Positions 10,738 to 19,224 of a DNA stretch of 43,901 bases are shown here, piece after piece. Origin of the DNA: Planctomycetales bacterium (GTDB taxonomy: Bacteria > Planctomycetota > Planctomycetia > Isosphaerales > Isosphaeraceae); assembly GCA_027452145.1 (NCBI GenBank), contig DAIDHB010000476.1:1-43901 (forward strand). The letters are read 5' to 3'. Made by a program: the position numbers and the translations under genes. Every line of letters begins with the position of its first letter. Positions within the stretch are counted from its first letter, which is position 1. The notes under the pieces are model-generated. The model was not told where the DNA came from. It did not search any database and saw only the letters and a program-made list of their open reading frames with translations.

Positions 10738-12831
10738 ATGGCAAGAACAGGACGGAAGCGTGCTCAAGGACCTTACTTGTTCGGCATGGCGGGGCCCCTG
10801 CTCGTCCTGATGTCGGCCGTGGCGCCCGGGGCCCCGTTCCAGCGAGTCGCCATCGACCAGCAGCCGGACGGCTCGCCCGGGAATGAGGCGACGGCGCTCG
10901 CGGGCCGGCGTGCGGACGATGAGGCGCTGGTCGTCAGGGGCCGTGTTATCGATCCGGACGGAAAGCCGGTCGCCGGTGCGCAGCTCTTGTTGAATATTCC
11001 CTCGGAGGATCTGGGTGAGCGTCGGCGGCTGGGCCGAAGCGGCCAGGACGGGCAGTTCACGGTTTCCATCTCGCGGACGGCCTTTGAACCCGCAATCTTC
11101 GGAATCCAGACATTCGTACACATTGCCGCGACCGCTCGGGGGTTCGGGCCGGCCTGGAACGCGATTGATCCGACCAAGCCGATTGGGCCGATCACCCTTC
11201 AGCTTCGTCGCGATGATGTGGCAATCGCGGGCCGCATCACCGACCCCGAACAAAAACCGATCCCCGGAGTGACCGTCGAGATCTCGGACATCGCCGACGT
11301 GGGCCCTGATGAGGTCAAGGCGTTGCGCGGGAAGGCCGGCCAGATGAAAGCCGAGGACGTGGCCGGGACGGGTCCGGCGATAACCTTTGCCACCGGCCGG
11401 GATCCATTCCTTGCGGTGAAGACCGATCAGGACGGCCGGTTCCGTTTGACGGGTGTCGGTCGTGATCGGGTGGTCACGGCAATCGTCCGCGGGGGCGGCG
11501 TTGAAGTGGATTCAATCACGCTGACCACAATCGCCGCGCGCGACGAACCCGTCGCCGAATCCCGAGACGATCGCGCCACGGACGCGCCCGAGACAAGCTC
11601 GCACTCACTGGTCCTCCGGCACGGACACGTCTACGAAGGGACCGTCCGCGATCACGACACGGGGCGACCCATCGCCGGCACCGAGGTGGCCGCCCTCTTC
11701 GGAAGTCAGGTCGCGACCGCCACCTCGGATGCCGAGGGTCGGTATCGCCTCGAAGGGGTGCCCGGCGGACGTCAGATCCTGGTGACGATCAGCGTGGAGG
11801 GCCTCCCGTACATCAGCCGTTTCGCACTCATTGAGGCAATGTCGGGTCGGAAACCCGAGCAGATGGACATCGCGCTCAAGCGCGGAGTCTGGGTCAAGGG
11901 TAGGATCACGAACGCAACGACCGGGAAACCGGTGAAGGCCACCGTCTGGTACTACTCCGCCCGAGGGAATCCCAACCTCAAGGAGTGCGCAGATGCGCCC
12001 TTCGTTCAGGCTCGCCGCCCGCCCAGCCTCGTGACGGAAACCGCCAGGGACGGCCGCTTCCGGACCGCCGTCATTCCGGGCAAGGGTCTGCTCGTCGTCC
12101 AGGCTCACGCGGCCGACTACGCGATCGTCGACCCGATCGATCCGAAGCTGGGCGAGCAGTACCTCTACCTGCTGAATTCGCCTTCGACGCTGGTCGCCCA
12201 CGCCCTCCTACCCTTCGAAGCCCCCGCGGACAAGGACGTGGTCCTCCCGGACACGCGGCTGGAACCGGGTGTCGTTCAGCGCATCCGGCTGCTTGACACC
12301 GACGGCAACGCGGTCGTTGGGGCCATTGTGGCCACCCTGAATCTCCACTGGTCCAACGCGGTTGAACAACCCTTTCCGTCCGACGAGGTCACATACAGGA
12401 GCAGCACTCCCGGGAAAACCGAGACGCTTCTCTTCATCCACGAGGAGCGCCGGATCGGCGGCGCGGTGGTGCTCACGGGCGATGAGCCCGACGCCGTCAA
12501 GGTCGTCCTGCGACCGACCGGCACCGTGACCGGACGGCTCGTCGACCAGCAGGGCAAACCGCGTGCAGGTGTGATGATCCGCACGGATGCCAACGTCATC
12601 AGTCGCGGACGCCCCGGGTCGCTGTATCGATTCGACTCGGTGAAGACGGGTGTGGACGGGCGGTTCCGCCTCCAGCACCTGGTCGGGGGCGTCAGCTACA
12701 CCAGCGACGTGCTGGTGGAGGACAACGCGACCGGCCATCTGGTTTCCGAGGGCGACCTGAAGGAGCCCGAATGGACTCTCAAGGTGGGAGAAACCCGGGA
12801 CTGGGGTGACGTCCAGGTGACGAAGCCCTGA
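10738..12831 (+). CDS. Secreted protein made of carboxypeptidase-regulatory-like domains (free sensor-type module)
   Basis: This 697-residue protein starts at ATG 10738, chosen because GAGGG at 10725-10729 lies 8 bases upstream and because that start gives a clean signal peptide: MARTGRKR, then a hydrophobic stretch YLFGMAGPLLVLMSAVAPGA. A TTG codon at 10696 in the same frame has neither. Residues from about 63 to the end are a series of beta-sandwich units of the carboxypeptidase regulatory-like (transthyretin-like) type. Anchors are GRVIDPDGKPVAGA, LRRDDVAIAGRI, DGRFRLTGVGRDR, GTVRDHDTGRPIAG, LKRGVWVKGRI, GDEPDAVKVVLRPTG and EWTLKVGETRDWGDV. The same anchors recur in the same order in the C-terminal parts of the three large proteins encoded at 12960-22829. 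No peptidase catalytic motif is visible. It is exported, but its ligand or partner is unknown. Confidence 0.85.
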   Translation: MARTGRKRAQGPYLFGMAGPLLVLMSAVAPGAPFQRVAIDQQPDGSPGNEATALAGRRADDEALVVRGRVIDPDGKPVAGAQLLLNIPSEDLGERRRLGRSGQDGQFTVSISRTAFEPAIFGIQTFVHIAATARGFGPAWNAIDPTKPIGPITLQLRRDDVAIAGRITDPEQKPIPGVTVEISDIADVGPDEVKALRGKAGQMKAEDVAGTGPAITFATGRDPFLAVKTDQDGRFRLTGVGRDRVVTAIVRGGGVEVDSITLTTIAARDEPVAESRDDRATDAPETSSHSLVLRHGHVYEGTVRDHDTGRPIAGTEVAALFGSQVATATSDAEGRYRLEGVPGGRQILVTISVEGLPYISRFALIEAMSGRKPEQMDIALKRGVWVKGRITNATTGKPVKATVWYYSARGNPNLKECADAPFVQARRPPSLVTETARDGRFRTAVIPGKGLLVVQAHAADYAIVDPIDPKLGEQYLYLLNSPSTLVAHALLPFEAPADKDVVLPDTRLEPGVVQRIRLLDTDGNAVVGAIVATLNLHWSNAVEQPFPSDEVTYRSSTPGKTETLLFIHEERRIGGAVVLTGDEPDAVKVVLRPTGTVTGRLVDQQGKPRAGVMIRTDANVISRGRPGSLYRFDSVKTGVDGRFRLQHLVGGVSYTSDVLVEDNATGHLVSEGDLKEPEWTLKVGETRDWGDVQVTKP

Positions 12832-12880
12832 GGGCTCATCCAACCAGGGCCGAACGATGGAGCCGTTTTCGACAAATCCG

Positions 12881-12959
12881 GGAATCAACGGACCCGCTCG
12901 AGGAACTCTCTGTTGTCGAGGGAAGAGATCCGCCTCGACCTTGACGGAGGATTCCGAGA
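12881..12959 (+). promoter_or_regulatory. Upstream block of the first sigma-fusion gene, conserved in its tandem paralogue
   Basis: GGAATCA at 12881-12887 and CGAGGAACTCTCTGTTG at 12899-12915 recur at exactly +3062 (15943 and 15961) before the second sigma-fusion gene, and the two start codons are also 3062 bases apart, so the blocks align without a gap. The 44 bases between the second element and the ATG also agree at roughly 26 positions by eye. GGAGG at 12946-12950 is the ribosome-binding site. I cannot assign -35 and -10 boxes with confidence; an autoregulated ECF promoter is one reading and simple common descent the other. Confidence 0.45.
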
Positions 12960-15863
12960 ATGTTGAGAGTACGAACGAGCGGTATGGCATCTGGAGACCT
13001 CGCATCGCTTTACAGCCTGGGCGCGGCCGGTGCGTTGAGCGACGGGCAACTCCTGGAGCGGTTCCTCGCGCGGGACGAACCGGCAGCGTCGGAGGCAGCC
13101 TTCGCGGCCCTGCTGAGCCGGCACGGATCGTTGGTCCTGGCCGTCTGCCGGCGCGAGCTGGCCGACGAGGACGAGGCCCACGACGCGTTCCAGGCGACGT
13201 TCCTGGTCCTGGCGAGCAAGGCCCGGACGATCCGGAAGCGCGAGTCGGTCGGATCCTGGCTGCTTGGAATTGCGCGGCGGGTTGCGGCCCGGGCCCGCGT
13301 CGAATCCGCCCGGCGGCGGAGGCTGCTGGAACGCTTCGCCGCGACCCGGCCGGCGGAAGCGGCCAACGAATCCCCGGCGGCGACCATCGCCGACACGCTC
13401 GATCATGCCGTGCTGCTGGCCGAGGTCGACCGCCTGCCCGAGCGGTTCCGCGAGCCGGTCGTGCTGCATTACTTCGAGGGCCTGAGCGCCGAGGCCGCCG
13501 CACAGCGGCTGGGCGTCGCCCGCGGCACGGTCCTCTCGCGGCTAGCCCGGGCGCGGGTGCGGATCAAGGAGCGACTGGAACAACGCGGCGTGTCGTATCC
13601 CGCGCTCCTGCCGGCGGCCGGGTCGTCGGCGCGCTGGCTGACACTGGATCCCGTCCCGGTCTCGCTGGCCCAGGAGACGACCCGCGCCGTCGGTTCGTTG
13701 GGACTCGCGGGAGCGGCCGTCGAGGGCGTGGTGCCAGCCTCGGCGGCGAGGCTGTCGCGGGCGGTCGCGCGTCGGCTGGTCGTGGCCCGTGCGGGTGTGT
13801 CGGTCGCGCTCCTGGCCGTCACCTTCGCCGGGTTCTCGATCGGCCTGGCAGCGACCGCGGCATTTGGGCCGCACGACGAGCCGCAGGCCGGGCAGGCAAT
13901 GAGACGCCCCGGCGCCAGCGAAGGCCGGCCCACGACCCCTGCCGAGTCTCCCAACATCGATGGCGTCGTCGCGGTGCACGGTCAGGTCCTGGAGCCCGAT
14001 GGCAAGCCGGCGGCCGGTGCCTCGATCTTGCTTGAGGACCGCGACCCCAGGGCGGCGCAAGTCATGGGAGCACGACGGGTGACCGCCGCGGGGCCGGATG
14101 GGCGCTTCCAGGTCAGGGTCCGTCGGTCGAGCCTCGTGGCGACGACCGGCATCCCCTTCCGATGGGTGCTGGCGGCCTCGGCGCCTGGGCGCGGGGCCGA
14201 TTGGGTTGGCCTGGATTTGGCGGCGATCGAGAAGCCATTTACGTTGCGGCTCCGGCGCGATGACGTGCCGATCGACGGGCGGATCGTCAGCCTCGAGGGC
14301 CGACCGCTCGCGGGGGTCAACGTCAAGGTCAAGACCCTCCTTGAGGTTCCGCCCTCCGTGCTGGCGACGATTCGCGCCAACGGCGACCGCCTGAGGGGCG
14401 AGCAGTGGGGACAGATGCGCAATGGTCTTTATCCGCCGACGGATGGCGCTTTCGTGCCGGTGCGCACCGGGCCTGATGGCCGATTCCGCCTGACCGGACT
14501 CGGCCGGGACCGGCTCATCGCACTCGAAATCGACGGTGGAACGGTCGAGTGGACCTCGGTCCTGGTCTTCACGGCCAGCGACCCCGGCTATCGGCCGATC
14601 ATTTTGCCCAACTCGGGGATCGTGAAGGCGCAAATTGAAGGTCCGCGATTCGAGCGAGCCGTTGCGCCGGGACGGGTCGTCGAGGGGACCGTCCGCGATC
14701 GCGACACCGGCCGGCCGATCAACGGGGCCCGCCTCCATAATGGAAGGGGCCAGGTCCAGACGACCGACGCACAGGGCCGATTCCGCTTCGAGGGCATGCC
14801 AGCAACCGGCCGTGTTCACATTAAGTCCAGCGTCGAGGATCAGCCCTACGTCGCTTCCTCGGCCAGCTTCGACGAGGCCCAACCGATGGCACCGATCCGC
14901 GCCGATATCACGCTGAAGCGGGGAACCTGGGTCGAGGGACAGGTGACCGACCGCGCCAGGGGAAATGGCGTCCCCGCGATTGTCGGCTACTACGCGAGAA
15001 CGGACAACCCGCATCTGAAGGACTTCCCCGATGCCCAGTTCTTCAACCGGGTCATCCCGCACCAGCCCGAGGTCTTGACGGAAGACGACGGGCGGTATCG
15101 GATCGCGGTCCCGCCAGGCGGTGGCATGCTGACGGTCAAGGCGTTCGGCGGCGGCTACGCGGCTGCCGCGGTACCGGAGGACGCGTATCACGCCCTGTTC
15201 GTGAATCCGGGCGGATTCCAGTACCACGCCTGTCTGCCGATCGACGTCCCGACGGACCGGACGCTCGTGGCTCCCACCGTTACGCTGGAACGGACGCGGG
15301 CCCAGCGCCTTGCTGTGGTCGACGGCGAAGGCCGGCCGGTGGCGGGGACCTGGATCTACTCCCTCCACAACGGTGGCTCGATCGGTGAACCGCTCGCCGC
15401 GGACGAACTGGTGATCCACCACGATAAGCCCGGCACGGCCGAGACCGTGATGTTCGTCCACGAGGGCCGCTCGCTGGGGGGATACGTGGACGTCAAGGGC
15501 GATGAGCCCGACCCGATCCGGGCCGTCCTGAAGCCGACGGGCAAGGTCTCGGGTCGGCTGGTCGACGAGGACGGCCGGCCGCGGGCGGGTGCCGGCCTCA
15601 CCGTGAGCTACCAGATCCGCCGCCTGGGCCAGCCGATCATGTGCCTGCGGGGCGAAATGATGTCCACCGGCGACGATGGGCGGTTTCGAATCACCCATAT
15701 CGTGCCGGGGGTGATCTACACAATCCAGGTGAGCAGGCCGGACCCGCAGCGCAGCACCGAAGGCTACCTGCGGGCACCCGAGTGGACCGTCAAACCCGGC
15801 GAATCGCAGGACTGGGGCGACGTGCGCGTCCAGGCGTATGAAGGGCCCGCGGGTGGTTTCTGA
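12960..15863 (+). CDS. ECF-type sigma-70 factor fused through a membrane helix to a carboxypeptidase-regulatory-like ectodomain
   Basis: This is a 967-residue protein; ATG 12960 follows GGAGG (12946-12950) by 9 bases. Residues about 42-122 are sigma region 2 (RHGSLVLAVCRREL, DAFQATFLVLASKAR, GSWLLGIARRVAARAR). Residues about 150-213 are region 4, with LPERFREPVVLHYFEGLS followed by the helix-turn-helix AAAQRLGVARGTVLSRLARA. A linker of about 55 residues leads to a hydrophobic helix at about 270-302 (VALLAVTFAGFSIGLAATAA). From residue about 336 to the end comes the module shared with the neighbours: GQVLEPDGKPAAGA, LRRDDVPIDGRI, DGRFRLTGLGRDR, GTVRDRDTGRPINGA, VEDQPY, DEPDPIRAVLKPTGKVSGR and EWTVKPGESQDWGDV. 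Predicted topology is sigma domain in the cytoplasm and module outside. Long C-terminal extensions on ECF factors are known in planctomycetes; a one-protein sensor and transcription factor is my inference. No separate anti-sigma gene is visible. Confidence 0.9.
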   Translation: MLRVRTSGMASGDLASLYSLGAAGALSDGQLLERFLARDEPAASEAAFAALLSRHGSLVLAVCRRELADEDEAHDAFQATFLVLASKARTIRKRESVGSWLLGIARRVAARARVESARRRRLLERFAATRPAEAANESPAATIADTLDHAVLLAEVDRLPERFREPVVLHYFEGLSAEAAAQRLGVARGTVLSRLARARVRIKERLEQRGVSYPALLPAAGSSARWLTLDPVPVSLAQETTRAVGSLGLAGAAVEGVVPASAARLSRAVARRLVVARAGVSVALLAVTFAGFSIGLAATAAFGPHDEPQAGQAMRRPGASEGRPTTPAESPNIDGVVAVHGQVLEPDGKPAAGASILLEDRDPRAAQVMGARRVTAAGPDGRFQVRVRRSSLVATTGIPFRWVLAASAPGRGADWVGLDLAAIEKPFTLRLRRDDVPIDGRIVSLEGRPLAGVNVKVKTLLEVPPSVLATIRANGDRLRGEQWGQMRNGLYPPTDGAFVPVRTGPDGRFRLTGLGRDRLIALEIDGGTVEWTSVLVFTASDPGYRPIILPNSGIVKAQIEGPRFERAVAPGRVVEGTVRDRDTGRPINGARLHNGRGQVQTTDAQGRFRFEGMPATGRVHIKSSVEDQPYVASSASFDEAQPMAPIRADITLKRGTWVEGQVTDRARGNGVPAIVGYYARTDNPHLKDFPDAQFFNRVIPHQPEVLTEDDGRYRIAVPPGGGMLTVKAFGGGYAAAAVPEDAYHALFVNPGGFQYHACLPIDVPTDRTLVAPTVTLERTRAQRLAVVDGEGRPVAGTWIYSLHNGGSIGEPLAADELVIHHDKPGTAETVMFVHEGRSLGGYVDVKGDEPDPIRAVLKPTGKVSGRLVDEDGRPRAGAGLTVSYQIRRLGQPIMCLRGEMMSTGDDGRFRITHIVPGVIYTIQVSRPDPQRSTEGYLRAPEWTVKPGESQDWGDVRVQAYEGPAGGF

Positions 15864-15920
15864 ACGGTCGGCACACCTCGGCCGAACCTCCCAGGGGTCA
15901 GACCCACGCCGATCAATCAC

Positions 15921-15948
15921 CGAAAACCGAAAACCGAAAACCGGAATC
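15921..15948 (+). repeat. Three tandem copies of CGAAAAC before the second sigma-fusion gene
   Basis: CGAAAAC occurs three times head to tail (15921-15927, 15928-15934, 15935-15941), followed by the related CGGAATC (15942-15948), which overlaps the conserved upstream block. The array is absent before the first sigma-fusion gene, so it is specific to this copy. It could be a protein-binding array or slippage. Confidence 0.6.
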
Positions 15949-16021
15949 ATCGCCCGTCGTCGAGGCATTCCTTGTTGGTGTTCGGCGAGAATCCCCGAGA
16001 ACCTGGCGAAGGACTCCCACG
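15943..16021 (+). promoter_or_regulatory. Upstream block of the second sigma-fusion gene, conserved with the first
   Basis: GGAATCA at 15943-15949 and CGAGGCATTCCTTGTTG at 15961-15977 match the elements at 12881 and 12899 with identical spacing to each other and to the start codon. The second element agrees at 13 of 17 positions. GAAGGA at 16008-16013 is the likely ribosome-binding site, 8 bases before ATG 16022. Promoter boxes are not assigned. Confidence 0.45.
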
Positions 16022-18955
16022 ATGGCGGGCGAACGATCGGGCGGAACGACAGGCGGGCGGCTGGGGTCGCTCTATGCCCTGGGCGCGGCGGGCGATTTGA
16101 CGGATGGCCAGCTCCTGGAACGGTTTCTGACGCGGGATGATCCGATCGCCTCGGAGGCGGCGTTCGCCGAGCTGGTGGATCGCCACGGCTCGCTGGTGCA
16201 GGCGATCTGCCGGCGCGAGCTGGGCGATCCGAACGACGCCAGCGACGCGTTCCAGGCGACGTTCCTCGTGCTGGTCAGCAAGGCCCGGGCGCTGAGGGAC
16301 TGGGAGACCGTCGGCGGCTGGCTGGTCGGAATCGCGCGGCGGGTCTCGGCGCGGGCGAGGGTGGAATCCGCCCGAAGGCGAAAGCACCTGGAGCGGCTCG
16401 GTGTCGAGAGGGCTCAGTCGGGAAATCTCGGTTCGACATCACCCATCATCGCCGACGAGCCCGATCACGGCCCGCTGATCGCCGAGGTCGCCCGGCTGCC
16501 GGAGCGGTTCCGGGCGCCCGTGGTGTTGCACTACTTCGAGGGGCTCAGCACCGAGGCGACCGCGCAGCGGCTGGGCTGTGCCCGGGGGACGGTTCTCTCG
16601 AGGCTATCTCGGGCTCGCTCGCGGTTGAAGCAGCGGCTCGAGGACCGGGGCGCCGCGCCGGGCCTGCTCGTGGCAATTGGCGATGCGGTACCGCGATGGC
16701 TGCCGATCGAGCCGGTCCCTTCGAGCCTGGCACAGGCAACGGTCCGGTCGGCGGGCGCCCTGGGTCTCGCGGGGGCTTCGGTCGAGAGCGCCGTGCCGAC
16801 GGCGGTGGCACGGCTGTCGCGACGGGTGGCGCGCACGCTGTCGCTCGCCCGGGCCGCGGCACTGGCCTCGATCGTGGTCGTCGCTGCCGCCGGTGTCTCC
16901 ATCGGACTGGCCGCGGGCCTGCAAACCGCCGGCGCACCCCAGCGCGGCGAGATGATGAAGAAGGCCCGCGAGGGCGGCGTGAAGGCCCCCGCTTCGAGTG
17001 GCAAGAACGACGCAAAGCCGGGCGAGACGGTCGCCGTTCGCGGCCGGGTGCTCGATCCCGACGGTAAGCCGCTGGGCGGAGCCCAGGTCTTCCTGAGCGA
17101 GCCGGAGGTCGGCCTGACCGGCGAGCCGCAACGGCTGGGAACGACCGGCCCGGATGGCGGGTTCGACGTCCGCATCCCCAAGAGTGCACTCTCGCCGCGG
17201 CTCGATCGTCCCGAGGGTCCGAACGTCCTCGCGACGGTCGTCGCGTTCTCGCCGGGCCTGGGACCTGACTGGGCGCAGGTCGACGCGAAGCGCGTGAGCC
17301 AGCCCATCACACTCCGCCTGCGGCCCGATGACGTGCCGGTCGAGGGTCGAATCATCAATCTCGAGGGCCGTCCTGCCGAGGGTGTCTCCGCGCGGGTCGC
17401 GGCCGTCGCCGAGTTCCCGGCCGAGCTGCTGGAACGGCTGCGGAAGAACGCGGGCGCCCAGAACCCCTCGCTCTGGACCGACATGCGCAACGTGTGCAGC
17501 CCCGGCGATAAGGGCCTGATCCCGCCCGCGACGACCGGCGCCGACGGTCGGTTCCGCCTCTCGGGCATCGGCCGGGACCGCGTGGTCTTCCTGATCCTCG
17601 AGGGCCCGGCGATCGAGCAGACGATCGCCTTCGCGGCCACATCGAACGATCGGAACTTCCAGCCGGTGCCGCTGCCCTCCGATGGGCCGATGCGGATCAC
17701 GCTCCAGCCTGCACGCTTCGAGACGTCCGTGGCGCCGGGGAGCACGATCCGCGGCACCATCCGCGACCGCGACACCGGCCAGCCGGTCGCCGGGGCGCGG
17801 GTCATCACCTGGTCGGAGGGAAGCCAGCCGATCACCTCGGACGCCCGCGGACAATTCCGGCTCACGAGCCAGCCGCGCGGGCGCGAGAACTACCTGACCA
17901 TCACCGTCGAGGATCGGCCGTATATCAAGGTTGTCAAGACGATCACAAACGCCGATGGGAAGGCCCCGGTGGACGTCACGCTCAGGCGGGGCGTCTGGAT
18001 CGAGGGGAAGGTCGTGAACAAATCAACCGGCAAGCCGGTCAAGGCCGTGGTCACCTACTACCCCTTCCGCGATAACCCCCACGTCAAGGAATGCCCCGAT
18101 GCCTCCTTTCTGAACAACCACCTCGGCGATGAGGTCGAATTCCGCACCGATGCGCAGGGCCGCTTTCGCGCCGTCGGTTTGCCGGGCGGCGGAATCCTGG
18201 CCGTTCAGGTCAAGGAGCCGGGCTATCTCACGGCGAAGCCGCTCGACGACAGGACGGCCGGAAACGTCCTGCACGCGGCGAACTTCCAGTACTACATGAC
18301 CCCCTATCACGCCCTGGTCACGCTCGACGTGCCCAACGGCAAGGCCACCTCGATCCCCGATATCGCGCTCACCGCGGGCCGCGAGCAGCACATCCAGATC
18401 GTCGACCCGGAAGCGAAGCCCGTCACTGGCGCGCGGATCCTCTGTCTCCAGGTCGGGTTGCTGAGAGAGTCGCTGACGGGCGAGATCATCGCAGGCGACG
18501 AGTGGTCGTTCACCAACTCCCATCCCGGCAAGGCCGAGTCGATCATCATCTCCCACGCGGGGCGCTCGCTGGGCGCGATGATCGAGCTGAAGGGAGACGA
18601 GCCCGATCCCGTTCGCGTGGTGTTGCAGCCCTGCGGCACCGTCACCGGCCGGCTCGTGGACGAGGAAGGCAAACCCCGGCCGGGGATGCGGCTGCGCCTC
18701 GGCCAGCGGTTCCGCTCGGCCGGCCAGTGGACGGGGACCGACCGTCAAGACGGGCTGGCCACCGATCGCGACGGCCGGTTCCGCATCACCACGCTCGTGC
18801 CGGGGCTGCGCTACGACCTCGTGGTCCTCAAGAAGCAGTTCGTGCAGAACTACTCGGACCAGGCCGAGGGCGGCCTCTGGAAGAACGAGTGGACGGTCAA
18901 GCCGGGTGAGACGATCGAACTGGGCGACGTTCAGGTAAAGGGGGCTCCGCAGTAG
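16022..18955 (+). CDS. Second ECF-type sigma factor fused to a membrane helix and the same ectodomain (tandem paralogue)
   Basis: A 977-residue paralogue of the preceding protein, with the same order and almost the same spacing. Sigma region 2 begins near residue 42 (RHGSLVQAICRREL, DAFQATFLVLVSKAR). Region 4 has LPERFRAPVVLHYFEGLS and the helix-turn-helix TAQRLGCARGTVLSRLSRAR. A linker with VPSSLAQATVRSAGALGLAG leads to the membrane helix at about 268-303 (ASIVVVAAAGVSIGLAAG). The module starts at residue about 336 with GRVLDPDGKPLGGA and ends with EWTVKPGETIELGDVQV. Conserved landmarks include LRPDDVPVEGRI, DGRFRLSGIGRDR, GTIRDRDTGQPVAGA, VEDRPY, LRRGVWIEGKV and DEPDPVRVVLQPCGTVTGR. The sigma parts are more alike than the ectodomains, which is what one would expect if the two copies share a promoter class but sense different signals; this is inference. 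No frameshift or missing region is apparent. Confidence 0.9.
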   Translation: MAGERSGGTTGGRLGSLYALGAAGDLTDGQLLERFLTRDDPIASEAAFAELVDRHGSLVQAICRRELGDPNDASDAFQATFLVLVSKARALRDWETVGGWLVGIARRVSARARVESARRRKHLERLGVERAQSGNLGSTSPIIADEPDHGPLIAEVARLPERFRAPVVLHYFEGLSTEATAQRLGCARGTVLSRLSRARSRLKQRLEDRGAAPGLLVAIGDAVPRWLPIEPVPSSLAQATVRSAGALGLAGASVESAVPTAVARLSRRVARTLSLARAAALASIVVVAAAGVSIGLAAGLQTAGAPQRGEMMKKAREGGVKAPASSGKNDAKPGETVAVRGRVLDPDGKPLGGAQVFLSEPEVGLTGEPQRLGTTGPDGGFDVRIPKSALSPRLDRPEGPNVLATVVAFSPGLGPDWAQVDAKRVSQPITLRLRPDDVPVEGRIINLEGRPAEGVSARVAAVAEFPAELLERLRKNAGAQNPSLWTDMRNVCSPGDKGLIPPATTGADGRFRLSGIGRDRVVFLILEGPAIEQTIAFAATSNDRNFQPVPLPSDGPMRITLQPARFETSVAPGSTIRGTIRDRDTGQPVAGARVITWSEGSQPITSDARGQFRLTSQPRGRENYLTITVEDRPYIKVVKTITNADGKAPVDVTLRRGVWIEGKVVNKSTGKPVKAVVTYYPFRDNPHVKECPDASFLNNHLGDEVEFRTDAQGRFRAVGLPGGGILAVQVKEPGYLTAKPLDDRTAGNVLHAANFQYYMTPYHALVTLDVPNGKATSIPDIALTAGREQHIQIVDPEAKPVTGARILCLQVGLLRESLTGEIIAGDEWSFTNSHPGKAESIIISHAGRSLGAMIELKGDEPDPVRVVLQPCGTVTGRLVDEEGKPRPGMRLRLGQRFRSAGQWTGTDRQDGLATDRDGRFRITTLVPGLRYDLVVLKKQFVQNYSDQAEGGLWKNEWTVKPGETIELGDVQVKGAPQ

Positions 18956-18967
18956 GATGGCCCGCAA

Positions 18968-18996
18968 CACGCTCAGGGCCTCGCGGAGTGAGCGTG
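18968..18996 (+). terminator. Possible hairpin terminator after the second sigma-fusion gene
   Basis: CACGCTCA at 18968-18975 pairs perfectly with TGAGCGTG at 18989-18996, with an inner CTC/GAG pairing across a GCG loop. It lies 13 bases after the stop codon. There is no T-tract downstream, so it may be an RNA-processing or decay-protecting hairpin rather than an intrinsic terminator. Confidence 0.3.
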
Positions 18997-19156
18997 GCCC
19001 ACCCCGCGAACAGCACGACTTGCCGCCCTGCCCACCAGATTCCCCAGAAAGTTGAGAGAAAACCCGGACTCGGCCCCTCTTAACTGGTAGACGGACGACG
19101 CTCGGCGCAATCGCAGTCAACAGCAGAGAAATCCCAGAATCTCAGTAGTCCCCTTG

Positions 19157-19217
19157 CCTTCTACGGGAAGAACAGTACGATGAAGCCAGTTGGTACGGTT
19201 CTTCCCGTAGGAGGAGG
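19157..19217 (+). promoter_or_regulatory. 18-bp inverted repeat abutting the blaI-like ribosome-binding site (operator or leader hairpin)
   Basis: CTACGGGAAGAACAGTAC at 19161-19178 is the reverse complement of 19193-19210 with a single mismatch; 14 bases separate the arms. In RNA, bases 19157-19160 can extend the stem by pairing with 19211-19214, which covers part of the AGGAGG ribosome-binding site at 19212-19217, 7 bases before ATG 19225. BlaI/MecI repressors bind dyad operators near their own gene, so an autoregulatory operator is a natural reading. A hairpin that hides the ribosome-binding site is the alternative. The known TACA/TGTA-type BlaI core is not present. Confidence 0.55.
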
Positions 19218-19224
19218 TGGACTG

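Noticed and set aside
13542..15968. Long minus-strand open frame (808 codons) opposite the first sigma-fusion gene
   Set aside because: Shadow of the sigma/ectodomain gene, which has conserved family motifs and a ribosome-binding site; the minus frame has none.
19180..19224. ATG at 19180 as the blaI-like start
   Set aside because: It lies within the loop of the inverted repeat without a ribosome-binding site and would add a non-conserved extension; ATG 19225 follows AGGAGG.
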